Under the pieces are notes generated by a model. That model had not been told where the DNA came from. It worked only from the letters and a program-made list of their open reading frames with translations, and ran no database searches. A stretch of DNA of 59,844 nt, from NCBI GenBank assembly GCA_001029295.1, contig LDXJ01000042.1, forward strand, positions 81 to 59,924, written 5' to 3'. Positions 32,435-41,886 of the stretch are shown here, in pieces (positions within the stretch are counted from its first letter, which is position 1; every line of letters begins with the position of its first letter). The translations under genes and the position numbers were made by a program. This DNA comes from Peptococcaceae bacterium CEB3 (GTDB lineage Bacteria; Bacillota; Desulfitobacteriia; Desulfitobacteriales; Desulfitobacteriaceae).

Positions 32435-32647
32435 TTAGCTGGGTCTGCGCCATGACAATCTGGGACTCCCCGTGTTGATCCGATTCATGAGATCTTCTTG
32501 AGATGTGATTCCCTTTTTGTTCAAAAACCTCTGCAAACCGAGCGGCATAGCGGCACCCGCGCCGACAGGCGCACCTTCCATAACATTGCCTTCTGCCGCC
32601 TCCGCCCCCGCGGTCCCCTGGAATCTGCTCCGGCCAAGAAACATCAT
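32435..32647 (-). CDS. Small hypothetical protein
   Basis: A 70-residue frame starting with two methionines, behind GAGGAGGTG, a very strong ribosome site. The middle is rich in Gly and Ala, and the C-terminal half (LGLQRFLNKKGITSQEDLMNRINTG) could form helices. No family is recognised. It is preceded on the same strand by a small membrane protein gene and followed by a good hairpin, which supports its being a real transcription unit. Confidence 0.5.
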   Translation of the reverse strand: MMFLGRSRFQGTAGAEAAEGNVMEGAPVGAGAAMPLGLQRFLNKKGITSQEDLMNRINTGSPRLSWRRPS

Positions 32648-32702
32648 TGAACACCTCCTCTTTATAGGTTATTCTTGGGCGTTCTGTAATGTTTCTCCTT
32701 AA

Positions 32703-33056
32703 TTAAGCTCTGTCTTCACGTCCCTCGCTCCAGAGTGTGAAAAGGTCAACGATCAAGCAGGACGTAGCCTTTATGGATCGACCCAGGCGCCGGTAGACAC
32801 GTCCTCCCAGCCACTGTCCGGCGAAAAAGGCGCCGACCAGAACCGGATAGGTTGTCCAGTACCAGCCCAAACGAAAATAGATACGCATAAAGATAACGAA
32901 AGGAACCGGTAAGTGTACCGCCAAGAACCAGGGCCGAGAAAACTTGCGGACACTCGCCCGCCAATAGCCAAAAGGCAAATTGAAAAGGATCACGGCCGAA
33001 ATCACACCAAACCAAAGAATTACCACTGAAAGCACTTCCGACCGGACGATAGCCAT
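32703..33056 (-). CDS. Small integral membrane protein of unknown function
   Basis: About 117 residues with three hydrophobic segments (about 5-27, 40-62, 68-88) and a basic segment before the tail. GAGGGGAGTG lies directly before the start; GTG at 33059 or ATG at 33056 are both possible, and ATG is taken. The family is not recognised. It precedes the small hypothetical gene at 32647 by 55 bases. Confidence 0.6.
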   Translation of the reverse strand: MAIVRSEVLSVVILWFGVISAVILFNLPFGYWRASVRKFSRPWFLAVHLPVPFVIFMRIYFRLGWYWTTYPVLVGAFFAGQWLGGRVYRRLGRSIKATSCLIVDLFTLWSEGREDRA

Positions 33057-33250
33057 CACTCCCCTCTCACTGGCGCCGACGGAGATACGGGGAAACTGGG
33101 TTCCGCCCGCACCCGACCATTTGGAACAAAGAACAAAGTTCGTAGGTTTCCACAGCCTTGTGTCCTTATCTTAGAGGGACCGAAGAAAGTCTGTCAAGAA
33201 CTTTTCTCAAAAACCTTTCTCGAAAACTCTTCTGCAGGAAACTCTTCTTA

Positions 33251-33889
33251 TTAAGGACCTTTCTCAAGACCTCTAAGAAGAACCGCCCTGACCGGTGCCG
33301 CCTCAAGTCCTTTGATCCTCAAGGGAAAAGCGCAAAGCACATATTCACCTGCCTCCACATCTTTTAATCTGAGGCCTTCCAGGATAATAATACCCGCTCC
33401 CAGGAGAATTTTATGGGTTTCGTGCCCGGGCTGGGATCTTTCGATGCCCAGAGCGTCAATTCCGACCCCTGCCACTTCCTTTTCCTTCAGGTATTGCGCT
33501 CCCCGCCAGTCCAAATAAACAAAGCCGGGGTCAAACGCGTCCTGCGCAGAGTTCCGGGTCTTCAAGAGCAGAAAATCCCCGGCTTTGATCCCTTGATTCG
33601 CACAGTCTTCCCGGGAGATCTTGTCCTTGATCCCCGTCATATCGAGTACCCGGCAGTTCACCCAGAGCCGGCTGAGATCAACGGTTTCAATCGTCCCTCC
33701 TCCCTCGATCATATGCAGTGGCGCGTCAAGATGAGTTCCTGTGTGCATATCCAAGCAGAGGGAAGACTCATAGGCTTTCCCGCCCCCGCTGAACTCCTGA
33801 TTAACCCGAAAGAGCGGTCTCTTTTCCGCCTTATTCTTGTAAACCGTCATATCCGGGGCGATCACCATCGAGATATCATAAATTTCCAC
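33251..33889 (-). CDS. Cyclase/kynurenine formamidase-like metal hydrolase
   Basis: A 212-residue member of the cyclase family (pfam04199), which includes bacterial arylformamidase KynB. The metal-site motif HTGTHLDAPLHM is perfect, and GDFLLLKTRNS and GVGIDALGIERS are typical. These enzymes hydrolyse N-formylkynurenine, isatin or similar amides or cyclic esters. No tryptophan-breakdown genes are near, so the substrate is open. It lies between zwf (upstream on the same strand, 280 bases) and small membrane genes. Confidence 0.88.
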   Translation of the reverse strand: MEIYDISMVIAPDMTVYKNKAEKRPLFRVNQEFSGGGKAYESSLCLDMHTGTHLDAPLHMIEGGGTIETVDLSRLWVNCRVLDMTGIKDKISREDCANQGIKAGDFLLLKTRNSAQDAFDPGFVYLDWRGAQYLKEKEVAGVGIDALGIERSQPGHETHKILLGAGIIILEGLRLKDVEAGEYVLCAFPLRIKGLEAAPVRAVLLRGLEKGP

Positions 33890-34171
33890 GGCTATCCCTT
33901 CCTCCTCCTTTCCCCTCTGCCCCGTCGCAGACTTCGGCCACGGTCTACCCGTCCCCTCGCTTCCGGTCGGCTTCCCTCACTCCTGTAATTTCTCCGCTTC
34001 CGGGCTCGTTTCGTTGCAGCCTACACTTCCCCGTTCCTCTCATTTCCCCTCTTATTGCTCCCACTTCCTCACTCCTGTATTCCTCCCTTTCACTTCTTCC
34101 CACTCCTCTCACTCCCATCCTTCCCGCCGGGCTTTGCTCCCTGCCAACTTCCGCTCATACTTCTCCTTCTC
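33890..34171. other. Pyrimidine-rich (plus strand) spacer
   Basis: This 280-base gap is almost entirely C and T on the plus strand, thus purine-rich in any leftward transcript. CTCACTCCTGTA occurs twice about 90 bases apart. No gene, terminator or binding site stands out. Confidence 0.4.
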
Positions 34172-35710
34172 TCACCCTTCGACCGACCACCAGTCCCTCT
34201 CGTCCCGGGCAAGAAGTTCGTTGGCCGCGGCCGGTCCCCAAGTCCCGGCCGCATATGTGGTCAGGGATGAGGCTTTTTCCTCCTCCCCCCAGGCTTGGGC
34301 TATTTGGTCGACGAATTTCCAGGAGTATTCGACTTCATCCCAGCGGGTAAAGAGGGTGGAATCCCCGCGCATTACATCCAAAAGTAATTTTTCGTAGGCT
34401 TCCGGGGAATTGCTTTCAAAATCACAGTTTTGACAAAAGTCCATTTTGACCGGGGAGATACCCGGATCCATCCCCGGCTTTTTAGCGTTGAACTGAAAAT
34501 AGACCCCTTCTTTGGGCTGAATGCGAATGATTAAAATATCAGGCTGCAGGGCCCCGTGTTCTTTAGCATAGAGGATCTGGGGCAGATTCTTAAATTGAAT
34601 AATAATATCCGTGGACTTGGCACGCAAGCGTTTGCCCGTCCTTATGTAGAACGGGACCCCAGCCCAGCGAAAATTGTCGATCCCCAGCTTGAGCGCGAGG
34701 AAAGTATCGGTGGTCGAGGTGGGTGATATCCCCTTTTCCTCACGGTAAGCGGCCACCCTCCTGTCCTCAATCCGACCCCGGTCGTACTGTGCCCGCACGA
34801 CATCCGCGGCCATTCTCTCCGGAGTCAATGCTCTGAGGGCCCGCAGAACTTTGACCTTTTCGTCCCGCACCGCTTCCGTAGCCAAGCTCACCGGCGGTTC
34901 CATGCCGGTCAGGGTAAGGAGCTGAAGTAAGTGGTTTTGCAACATGTCTCTCAAGGCTCCGGCTTGTTCATAATATCCGGCCCTGGTCTCCACTCCGACC
35001 GTCTCCGTGGCCGAGATCTGAATATTGTCAATGTGTTTGTTGTTCCAAACCGCTTCAAAGAGTGGGTTGGCAAAACGCAAGACCATGATATTTTGAATCA
35101 TCTCTTTGCCAAGGTAGTGATCGATCCGGAACGTGTTCGCCTCCGTGAAAATCGCGGTGATTTTTTGGTTAAGCCTGCGGGCCGAAGTCAGATCCCGGCC
35201 AAAGGGTTTTTCAATGACGACCCTCTGCCAACCCCATCCGTCGCGGTTGCGCACCAGTCCGTTGGCTTGAAGTTTGTCCACAATCACTTCAAAATGTTCC
35301 GGCGCCACGGCCAGGTAATAAATCCGGTTACCCCCTGTCTGATAAGCCTCATCCATTTGCTCCAGCAATTCTCTTAACCCCTTGTATCCCTGCTCATCCT
35401 GAAAATCAAAGCGGCGGTAAACAATCCTCTCCTTTAACCGTGCCCACGCGTCATCCCGCAGGTTCTCCCCCACAGCCCGACTTAAAGTCGGATAGAGGCT
35501 TTCCCTAAAACCCTCATCCGACAGGTCCCGCCGCCCTACGCCCACAACAGCGAAATGTTCCGGCAACGCTCCCTTCGCCTTCAGGTTGTGAAGGGCCGGA
35601 ATCAACTTGCGGGATGTCAAATCCCCCGTGCCTCCGAAAATAACCAAGACCGCCCGGATAGGCTGTTGCTGAGTCAATCGTCTCACCCTTCGTTCCTCAG
35701 ATTTCTCCAC
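34172..35710 (-). CDS. zwf: Glucose-6-phosphate 1-dehydrogenase
   Basis: This enzyme oxidises glucose 6-phosphate to 6-phosphogluconolactone with NADP (or NAD). The 512-residue length is typical. The nucleotide-binding motif VIFGGTGDLTSRKLIPAL, the substrate signature FRIDHYLGKEMIQN with the active histidine, and GVPFYIRTGKRL are intact. The pentose-phosphate partner genes gnd and pgl are not in the window. It is divergent from ggt, with about 180 bases between. Confidence 0.95.
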   Translation of the reverse strand: MEKSEERRVRRLTQQQPIRAVLVIFGGTGDLTSRKLIPALHNLKAKGALPEHFAVVGVGRRDLSDEGFRESLYPTLSRAVGENLRDDAWARLKERIVYRRFDFQDEQGYKGLRELLEQMDEAYQTGGNRIYYLAVAPEHFEVIVDKLQANGLVRNRDGWGWQRVVIEKPFGRDLTSARRLNQKITAIFTEANTFRIDHYLGKEMIQNIMVLRFANPLFEAVWNNKHIDNIQISATETVGVETRAGYYEQAGALRDMLQNHLLQLLTLTGMEPPVSLATEAVRDEKVKVLRALRALTPERMAADVVRAQYDRGRIEDRRVAAYREEKGISPTSTTDTFLALKLGIDNFRWAGVPFYIRTGKRLRAKSTDIIIQFKNLPQILYAKEHGALQPDILIIRIQPKEGVYFQFNAKKPGMDPGISPVKMDFCQNCDFESNSPEAYEKLLLDVMRGDSTLFTRWDEVEYSWKFVDQIAQAWGEEEKASSLTTYAAGTWGPAAANELLARDERDWWSVEG

Positions 35711-35887
35711 CTATAGGATGCGGCCTTCCGCGCAAAATTAGTCGGGCCAAAACCACTTTACCCCGCGCCGGCGCTCAAATCGCGCCGGAAAAAGAGGGTT
35801 TCCCTCGGGTGTGCCGAAATCTTCTCTCGTTTGAACATTGGTGTATTTGCCGCAACCAAAAAAGATAAAGGAGGCAAAACGGAAGCC

Positions 35888-37495
35888 ATGAACTACGACC
35901 CCCTGTTCTACCCCTATGCTTCACGCAGAACCACGGTCTACGCCCGTTACGGGATGGTGGCCACTTCGCAGCCTCTGGCCGCCCAAGCCGGCCTCGATGT
36001 TCTCCGCCGGGGCGGAAATGCCATCGATGCGGCCATTGCCACCGCAACAGCCCTGACCGTGGTCGAACCGACATCCAACGGTATCGGCGGCGACGCCTTC
36101 GCTCTCATTTGGGCCCATGGGAAACTGCACGGCTTGAATGCCAGCGGCCCCGCTCCGCAAAATCTCTCGCCTCAAACCCTGACGGCCAAAGGGTGGCGCG
36201 AGATCCCCAAACACGGCTGGATTCCGGTCACCGTTCCCGGCGCTCCGGCGGCCTGGGCGGCACTCTCCCAGCGTTTCGGGCGACTGCCCTTGCCGGACGT
36301 TATGCAATCAGCCGTTGCCTACGCCCAAGAAGGCTACCCCATTTCCCCTACGCTCGGTTATAACTGGAACTTAGCCTTTAGCAGCTATCGCCGGGAACTC
36401 AGCGGGAATGAATTCAAACCCTGGTTTGAGACTTTCGCACCCCGGGGCCGGGCCCCCAGAATCGGCGAGATCTGGCGTTCGCCGGCCCATGCTCAGACTC
36501 TGCGGCAAATTGCCGAAACCGGGGCGGAGTCTTTTTACCGGGGAACTCTCGCCGAACAAATCGATCATTTCTCCCGGCAAACAGATGGGTACCTACGGTT
36601 AGAAGACTTGGCCGCGTTCAGGCCGGAATGGGTAGAACCGATTCAAGTTGACTACAGGGGCTTCCAGGTTTGGGAAATCCCTCCGAACGGACACGGCCTG
36701 GTGGCCTTGATGGCCCTCAACATCCTGAACGGACTCGACTTGCCCGAGAGGGACAGTGCCGAGCGCTACCACCTATGCATCGAAGCTATGAAGCTGGCCT
36801 ACGCGGACGGCCGCAAGTTCATAGCTGAACCCCCAAGCATGCGGGTCCGGGTGGAAGACCTCCTCTCCCCCGCCTATGCCGAAGACAGAAGAAAGCTCAT
36901 CAGCCGGGAAGCCTCCGAACCGCAACCCGGCCGGCTGCCTCAGGGAGGAACTGTCTACCTGGCCACAGCGGACAAGGAAGGGAACATGGTCTCTTACATT
37001 CAGAGTAATTACATGGGCTTCGGCTCCGGCCTGGTGGTGCCCGGAACCGGCATCAGCCTCCACAACCGCGGCTGTAACTTCACTTTAGAGCCGGACCATG
37101 CCAACATCCTGGCACCTGGCAAGCGCCCCTATCACACCATCATACCGGGTTTTCTGACCCGAGGCGGCTCTGCCGTCGGTCCTTTTGGCGTCATGGGGGG
37201 GTTTATGCAGCCCCAGGGCCATCTCCAGGTTATGGCGAACACCCTGGACTTCCATCTCAACCCCCAGGCCGCCTTGGACGCACCCCGCTGGCAATGGCTG
37301 GAAGGCACAAGAGTCGAGCTCGAACACTCCGTCCCTGAACACATCGCCGAAAGCTTGGCCCGACGCGGTCACCGGATTGACCGCCCTGTGGGGTCGGGAA
37401 GTTTCGGCCGCGGACAGATCATCTGGCGGGATGAAGACGGCGTCCTGGCCGGTGCCACCGAACCCCGCACGGACGGTCAGGTAGCCGCTTGGTGA
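35888..37495 (+). CDS. ggt: Gamma-glutamyltransferase family protein
   Basis: A 535-residue Ntn-hydrolase precursor that cleaves itself to expose a threonine nucleophile. Family features are the N-terminal GMVATSQPLAAQAGLDVLRRGGNAIDAAIA, GNGIGGDAFALIW-type glycine loop (here SNGIGGDAFALIW), the cleavage site GGTVYLATADKEGNMVS and the C-terminal AALDAPRWQW. Natural substrates are gamma-glutamyl compounds such as glutathione, though this short branch lacking a signal peptide may act on other amides. ATG 35888 is taken because family proteins begin near FYPYASRR; AAAGGAGG lies about 13 bases upstream. Confidence 0.88.
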   Translation: MNYDPLFYPYASRRTTVYARYGMVATSQPLAAQAGLDVLRRGGNAIDAAIATATALTVVEPTSNGIGGDAFALIWAHGKLHGLNASGPAPQNLSPQTLTAKGWREIPKHGWIPVTVPGAPAAWAALSQRFGRLPLPDVMQSAVAYAQEGYPISPTLGYNWNLAFSSYRRELSGNEFKPWFETFAPRGRAPRIGEIWRSPAHAQTLRQIAETGAESFYRGTLAEQIDHFSRQTDGYLRLEDLAAFRPEWVEPIQVDYRGFQVWEIPPNGHGLVALMALNILNGLDLPERDSAERYHLCIEAMKLAYADGRKFIAEPPSMRVRVEDLLSPAYAEDRRKLISREASEPQPGRLPQGGTVYLATADKEGNMVSYIQSNYMGFGSGLVVPGTGISLHNRGCNFTLEPDHANILAPGKRPYHTIIPGFLTRGGSAVGPFGVMGGFMQPQGHLQVMANTLDFHLNPQAALDAPRWQWLEGTRVELEHSVPEHIAESLARRGHRIDRPVGSGSFGRGQIIWRDEDGVLAGATEPRTDGQVAAW

Positions 37496-37500
37496 AAGCA

Positions 37501-37533
37501 GAAGCTGCCGGGATTTTGACTCCCGGCAGCTTC
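37501..37533. terminator. Hairpin between convergent ggt and SLH genes
   Basis: A perfect 13-base stem GAAGCTGCCGGGA/TCCCGGCAGCTTC with a 7-base loop. There is only a weak T-run on either side, but its place between two convergent stops suggests a bidirectional terminator. Confidence 0.65.
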
Positions 37534-37563
37534 GCTGAACGTGTCACTTAGCTGGCTAACAAA

Positions 37564-39888
37564 TCATGAGCCACTTTGGCCCAAGACCAGGGCCTTGACC
37601 AAACCGTAGGCAGCCTCCGCTCTGGTCATGCCATGGCTGGGGTCAAAGGTATCGCCGCTAATATTAAACATGCCCATTCCCTTGGCTAAAGCGGCATAGC
37701 CGGTGAAATCCTTGCTCACATCGGAATAAGGGGCCTTATAGATGCCCTGCAGCTGGGCAACCGGTTCCAAGTTCAAATAGCGGATCATCCACTTGGTAAA
37801 CTCTTCCCGGGTGACAGTCGCGCCTGGTTGCAAATCCTGCTTCAGCCAGCCCTGTTGCTGAGCGGTTTTGATAACGTCTTGGTCCGTCGCCGCATTGTAC
37901 GGCATCGGTCCGCCATACCCATTCTTTAAAAACAACATGGCTTTAAACAGAGAACCCGCCGTGATCGGCTCATTCGGGTGGAACAGGTTCCCGTACTCGC
38001 CAAAGACCCCGGCCTGCCCCAGAAGGGCGATCTCTTTACTGGCAAAACTATTGGCAATGTCCGTGAAGTGATGGGCTCCCGGCATCTCTGAGACAGGTTG
38101 GCCGTTCCAATCCAGAAATTCCCCGGTTTTGGCATCCATCATCGCACTGGCGAGGGTTCCGCTTGCGGGCATCGGTTGGTAAACCAGACGAATTTCGGGC
38201 TTATTGTTGGCGGAACCCGGCTGGAAAACCTGGGTGTACACAAGCTTGAGCGGCTCGGCTTTGAGGAAATCCTCGCTCACCTGTTGAGACGTCAAGATGC
38301 CGGTGACTGCAGGGAAATTAAGTTTAGCCCAGTTGAAATTGTAGTTGATGATTTGTTTGCTTACTGTGTCCACTGTGATATTAATGCCGTTGGCTCGATA
38401 AGGAATGCCATTGACAAGTCGATCATAATTGAATACTTGCACTCCGCTGGCGATCTCGGGTCCGCCCGGACCGCCGGGGAAAGCAGCGCCCGCGAGTTTT
38501 AACTCGGCAAAATGGCCCGGTTCAATTTTCTTAATGAAATTTTCCGCCACGGCTAGCGCTCCTGTCCGGTCAAGCACCGGCTTGCCGGCTCCCGGTCCCG
38601 GGTAAGGCAGATTAAAACCGAGAAGTTCGCCCGTAACCGCGTCGACCCGGGCAGACATATACTGCGGTGGGATCTGTGTTTTATCCCCCATCCAGCTCAA
38701 ATTCCAGACCGGATTACCCCCGAACATATTATCCGTGCTTAGGTTGGAACCGCGGAGAACCAGGGAATCCGGGATACTGACCCAGCGTTTGACCGCGGCT
38801 ACCGCCTCGTCCTGGCTGATCAGCTTGGCGTTCTTGTCGACCGCACTCTGTTCCGACGGGGTGAGGGGTACTGGAAATGAACCGGCAAATCCCGCCCTCT
38901 GCATCCCGCCAAACCCGCCTTTACCGTAAGGATAAACACCCGGGTACTGTGCTTTGAGCGGTTCGCCTGTAAGGGCGTCGATCGCTCCGCCTTGGTAAGC
39001 GTTGTTTAATTGGTACACCAATTGCACCACAGTTTTCTGCCCGGCGGCTAGGGGCCGGAATGGAGGAGGTGTAAAGTACTGGAGTTCGAACATCGGGTTC
39101 TTGAGAAAACGCGCTTCGGCCTTACTCTGCGAAATAACCCCTGTCGCGGCCGGAATCCCACTCAGAGGAGCCCAATTGAGCGAGTAGCTTTGGATGTCCC
39201 CGTTTAAAGCATTCACCTGGACATAGACTCCGTTTCCGGGAAATGGAATACCGTTAACAAGGCGCTGCCACCCCACAGTGTAGCTGACCGGACCATACCT
39301 ATTGAGAGGAATCACATTGTCATTCATCGGCATAAGCCGGAGTTCCGCCAGTTTGCTTCCGGCCAAACGCTGCACGAGTTTTTGCGCAATCGCTTGCGCG
39401 GCATCCGCCTGGATTTTGGGAATCTGCAGGGACGGTCCCGGCTTATTGTTGGCCTTCCAGTTGTTCATGTTCAAAATTTCTCCGGTGTTGGCGTCCACCT
39501 GAGCGGAGAATTGTCCCCCCGGTTGGTCAGGAGAACTCCAGTTCAGTGACCAGGTTTGGCTTTGATTGTACATGCTCAACCCGGACGAAAACTGAGTGTA
39601 TTCTTGCGGAACGCTGAAGTTGTCCTTCACAATACTGATCGCTTTGCTCAAGGAAACGGCCGTGTTTGACTGAGCCTGATTCCCTCCGGCCGGGCTTGGG
39701 GCCCCTTGACTACTTGGCGCCCCGCCCGCGGGCGGCGCCGCGACTATTGAACCCATTCCTCCCGCCAAGGCGAAGCCCGGGAAGACCAATTGACACAGGA
39801 GAATAGCAACTGCCGGCAGGGCGAAATAGCGCTTTGCGGCACGTCTCCCCTTGGCATACCTCCCCTTACTGAAAAACACCGTCATCAT
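37564..39888 (-). CDS. Surface protein with YcdB/PepSY-like repeats and three SLH domains
   Basis: This 774-residue exported protein has a signal peptide ending near FALAGG (residue about 44) and a Pro/Ala/Gln linker. Several YcdB/YcdC-type modules of about 100 residues follow, each ending in a phrase like SARVDAVTGELLGFN or AQVDANTGEILNMNN. From about residue 610 there are three S-layer homology units (FTDIANSFASKEIALLGQAGVF, TREEFTKWMIRYL, YSDVSKDFTGYAALAKGMGMF) that should tie it to cell-wall polysaccharide. The modules are thought to be inhibitory or binding domains, not enzymes. It has a 600-base upstream region. Confidence 0.85.
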   Translation of the reverse strand: MMTVFFSKGRYAKGRRAAKRYFALPAVAILLCQLVFPGFALAGGMGSIVAAPPAGGAPSSQGAPSPAGGNQAQSNTAVSLSKAISIVKDNFSVPQEYTQFSSGLSMYNQSQTWSLNWSSPDQPGGQFSAQVDANTGEILNMNNWKANNKPGPSLQIPKIQADAAQAIAQKLVQRLAGSKLAELRLMPMNDNVIPLNRYGPVSYTVGWQRLVNGIPFPGNGVYVQVNALNGDIQSYSLNWAPLSGIPAATGVISQSKAEARFLKNPMFELQYFTPPPFRPLAAGQKTVVQLVYQLNNAYQGGAIDALTGEPLKAQYPGVYPYGKGGFGGMQRAGFAGSFPVPLTPSEQSAVDKNAKLISQDEAVAAVKRWVSIPDSLVLRGSNLSTDNMFGGNPVWNLSWMGDKTQIPPQYMSARVDAVTGELLGFNLPYPGPGAGKPVLDRTGALAVAENFIKKIEPGHFAELKLAGAAFPGGPGGPEIASGVQVFNYDRLVNGIPYRANGINITVDTVSKQIINYNFNWAKLNFPAVTGILTSQQVSEDFLKAEPLKLVYTQVFQPGSANNKPEIRLVYQPMPASGTLASAMMDAKTGEFLDWNGQPVSEMPGAHHFTDIANSFASKEIALLGQAGVFGEYGNLFHPNEPITAGSLFKAMLFLKNGYGGPMPYNAATDQDVIKTAQQQGWLKQDLQPGATVTREEFTKWMIRYLNLEPVAQLQGIYKAPYSDVSKDFTGYAALAKGMGMFNISGDTFDPSHGMTRAEAAYGLVKALVLGQSGS

Positions 39889-40489
39889 CCTCTCTCATTT
39901 GCCTGATCGTTTCGAATCTTCTTTCCCTTTTTCCCCGGCTGCTTTTTCCTCTCCCTGTTCTTCTCCGTCTCTGCTTTGCCAACCCGAGACGTCCGGCCCG
40001 GATATGTTTGCCGCCCGCCGGCCCGCGGAGAGTCACGCCGGATACTTGGACCCCCAGCGGGTCAGCCCGCTCCCGGCCCCGTCACCGTTTTTCTGTCTTT
40101 TCTAACATCCCCCCCTCTGAGCCTTAAGCCGGAAGTATCTTAATTCCGCGCCGTAACCCCGCGGGATTCCCGGGGGTCGGACCTGGGGCTCTTCTTCCCC
40201 CAGAAACGCAGATCTTCCCTTACATCATATAGACGTTTGTCAAGCAAAAAAAGTGGCGCCCTAAGTAAACAATCCCCGCCAAAAGTTTTCTCTTCTCTTC
40301 GCCCCAAAACTTCCTCTTTTCTGATAAACCGACAATAAGTACCGGACCTTGACCCTCCCCTGACTGAAGTCAGGCCTACAACAAGCATACACTAGGCTCT
40401 CTCAACAACCTTTACAAATTGGTTAACAATTGGTTAATAAAGGTTACAGTTTAGGGGGCGCTCGGGCCAAGACCGCAGTTGCACTTGCC
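39889..40489. other. Long upstream region of the SLH gene
   Basis: It holds a polypyrimidine stretch (39900-39970, plus strand), GC-rich small hairpins near 40155-40200, the hairpin CCTGACTGAAGTCAGG (about 40360-40376), a TTGACA on the minus strand at 40243-40238, and a box of direct repeats at 40407-40445. No gene with a credible start was found. Confidence 0.35.
40407..40445 (-). promoter_or_regulatory. PHO-box-like direct repeats within an inverted repeat
   Basis: On the minus strand TTAACC-N5-TTAACC-N5-GTAAAG gives hexamers at an 11-base period, the layout bound by OmpR/PhoP-type regulators. The same stretch is framed by AACCTTTA/TAAAGGTT. It lies about 520 bases before the SLH gene. Confidence 0.35.
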
Positions 40490-40521
40490 AAAAAATGACC
40501 CGGGTCACAACCGCCCGGGTC
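40490..40521 (-). terminator. Rho-independent terminator of the 3-hydroxyisobutyrate dehydrogenase-like gene
   Basis: On the minus strand GACCCGGG and CCCGGGTC form an 8-base GC stem around a 9-base loop, followed by ATTTTTT. It lies about 40 bases below the stop at 40563. Confidence 0.85.
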
Positions 40522-40562
40522 GAGATTCGTCTATTTCGGCTCAGTTGACTTGTCGACCTACT

Positions 40563-41465
40563 TCAGTCCAAGGGACGTTCTTCCAGGTAGAGCTTAAACA
40601 AAACCTGGGTTCCCCGCTCGTTTTCCCCCTTGGCCGCCAGCTTATCATATAACGACTTGGCCAGTTCCAGGCCGGGAGTCATCAGGCCCATTTCGCGGGC
40701 GGACTCGAGCGCAATTCTCATATCCTTAATCATGTGTTTGACATAAAAGCCCGGTTCAAAATCACCCGCGATCATCCGGGGAGCAAGGTTGCTCAAAGAC
40801 CAACTGCCGGCGGCACCGCTGGCAATGCTTTTCAAGACCACATCAGGGGCTAAACCCGCTTTCACCGCATAGGCCATGGCCTCACATACCCCGACCATAC
40901 CCGAAGCGATGGCTATCTGGTTGCACATTTTCGTATGTTGACCCGCACCCGCTGGCCCCTGAAGAACGATGTTCACACCCATAAGACCGAAAATGGGCAA
41001 AACAGCCTTAAAGTCTTCTTCCTCTCCGCCCACCATAATGGCCAAACGGGCTTCCTTCGCGCCTACATCCCCCCCGGAAACCGGCGCGTCGAGCGCACAC
41101 AGGCCTTTAGCCCGGGCCTCGGCGAAAATCCGCCGAGCCAGAGAGGGTGTGGAAGTCGTCATATCGATCAAGTAACTGCCGGGCTTGGCTTCCCGGATGA
41201 TCCCGTTATCTCCCAGATAGATATCCTCCACATCCTGCGGGTACCCGACCATGGTGATGATCACCCCGCATTCGGCAGCCAGTTCGCCGACGCTGTCTTT
41301 CCATTCGGCTCCCAGACTGACGAGTTCGGCCGCCCTAGCCTTCGTCCGGTTGAAGACTTTGACCCTATACCCCGCTTTGACCAGGTGGCTTGCCATGCTC
41401 TTTCCCATAACTCCGGTGCCGATAAAACCGATCGCGGTATTCTCCTTGTTCATTGCCACTGCCAT
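40563..41465 (-). CDS. 3-hydroxyisobutyrate dehydrogenase/tartronate-semialdehyde reductase family enzyme
   Basis: A beta-hydroxyacid dehydrogenase of 300 residues. The NAD(P) motif GFIGTGVMGKSMASHLVKAG, the substrate loop LDAPVSGGDVGAKEARLAIMVGG and the catalytic lysine in GAGQHTKMCNQ are all present. It oxidises or reduces a 3-hydroxyacid such as 3-hydroxyisobutyrate, tartronate semialdehyde or succinic semialdehyde. An MmsB role beside mmsA is conceivable, but the genes are 31 kb apart. The true start may be ATG 41453 (MNKENTAIGF) or GTG between; an AGGGGGG site precedes all of them. Confidence 0.85.
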   Translation of the reverse strand: MAVAMNKENTAIGFIGTGVMGKSMASHLVKAGYRVKVFNRTKARAAELVSLGAEWKDSVGELAAECGVIITMVGYPQDVEDIYLGDNGIIREAKPGSYLIDMTTSTPSLARRIFAEARAKGLCALDAPVSGGDVGAKEARLAIMVGGEEEDFKAVLPIFGLMGVNIVLQGPAGAGQHTKMCNQIAIASGMVGVCEAMAYAVKAGLAPDVVLKSIASGAAGSWSLSNLAPRMIAGDFEPGFYVKHMIKDMRIALESAREMGLMTPGLELAKSLYDKLAAKGENERGTQVLFKLYLEERPLD

Positions 41466-41886
41466 ACCCCCCTAAATCCTAACTTTGTTAACAAGTTTCT
41501 TAAGGTCTAGCCGGATGCACCAAGTGCACTCGCTGCGGCTGTTTGAACGGCTCAAACCACTTTGCTAAGAGGCCTTCCTTTTTTACGTTCTTTACTTTCC
41601 ACTTTCCTGAAACCGTTCTGGTTTCCTTGAACCCAGCCGCTCAATGATAGTTTTCCTGGCCGTTGCCATAGCCCGCAACCCCTATCAACGGAACTCCTGT
41701 TCTTATTATAAACTACGAACCATCTTTTGGGAAGTGTTTCCTCAAGCGTTTGGGCTCAAGCCCACGAACAAAGCCGCCTTTTCCCGATGGTTAAAACCAC
41801 GGGGCTTGCGGTGGCAATGCCCGACATGGCAATGCCCGACAAGCCGTAGCAGATCATGACGATTGGTTCGGTGCGATAGTGTCTGA
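41466..41886. other. Spacer with tandem and inverted repeats
   Basis: This 420-base region holds the palindrome TGGGCTCAAGCCCA (41751-41764) and a perfect tandem duplication of TGGCAATGCCCGACA (about 41812-41841). It should also hold the promoter of the dehydrogenase-like gene upstream end. No gene was recognised. Confidence 0.35.

Noticed and set aside
33180-33270. Run of CTTTTCTC-like units looking like a repeat array
   Set aside because: Units are irregular, short and without constant spacers; not a CRISPR array. No CRISPR or cas gene was seen anywhere in the window.
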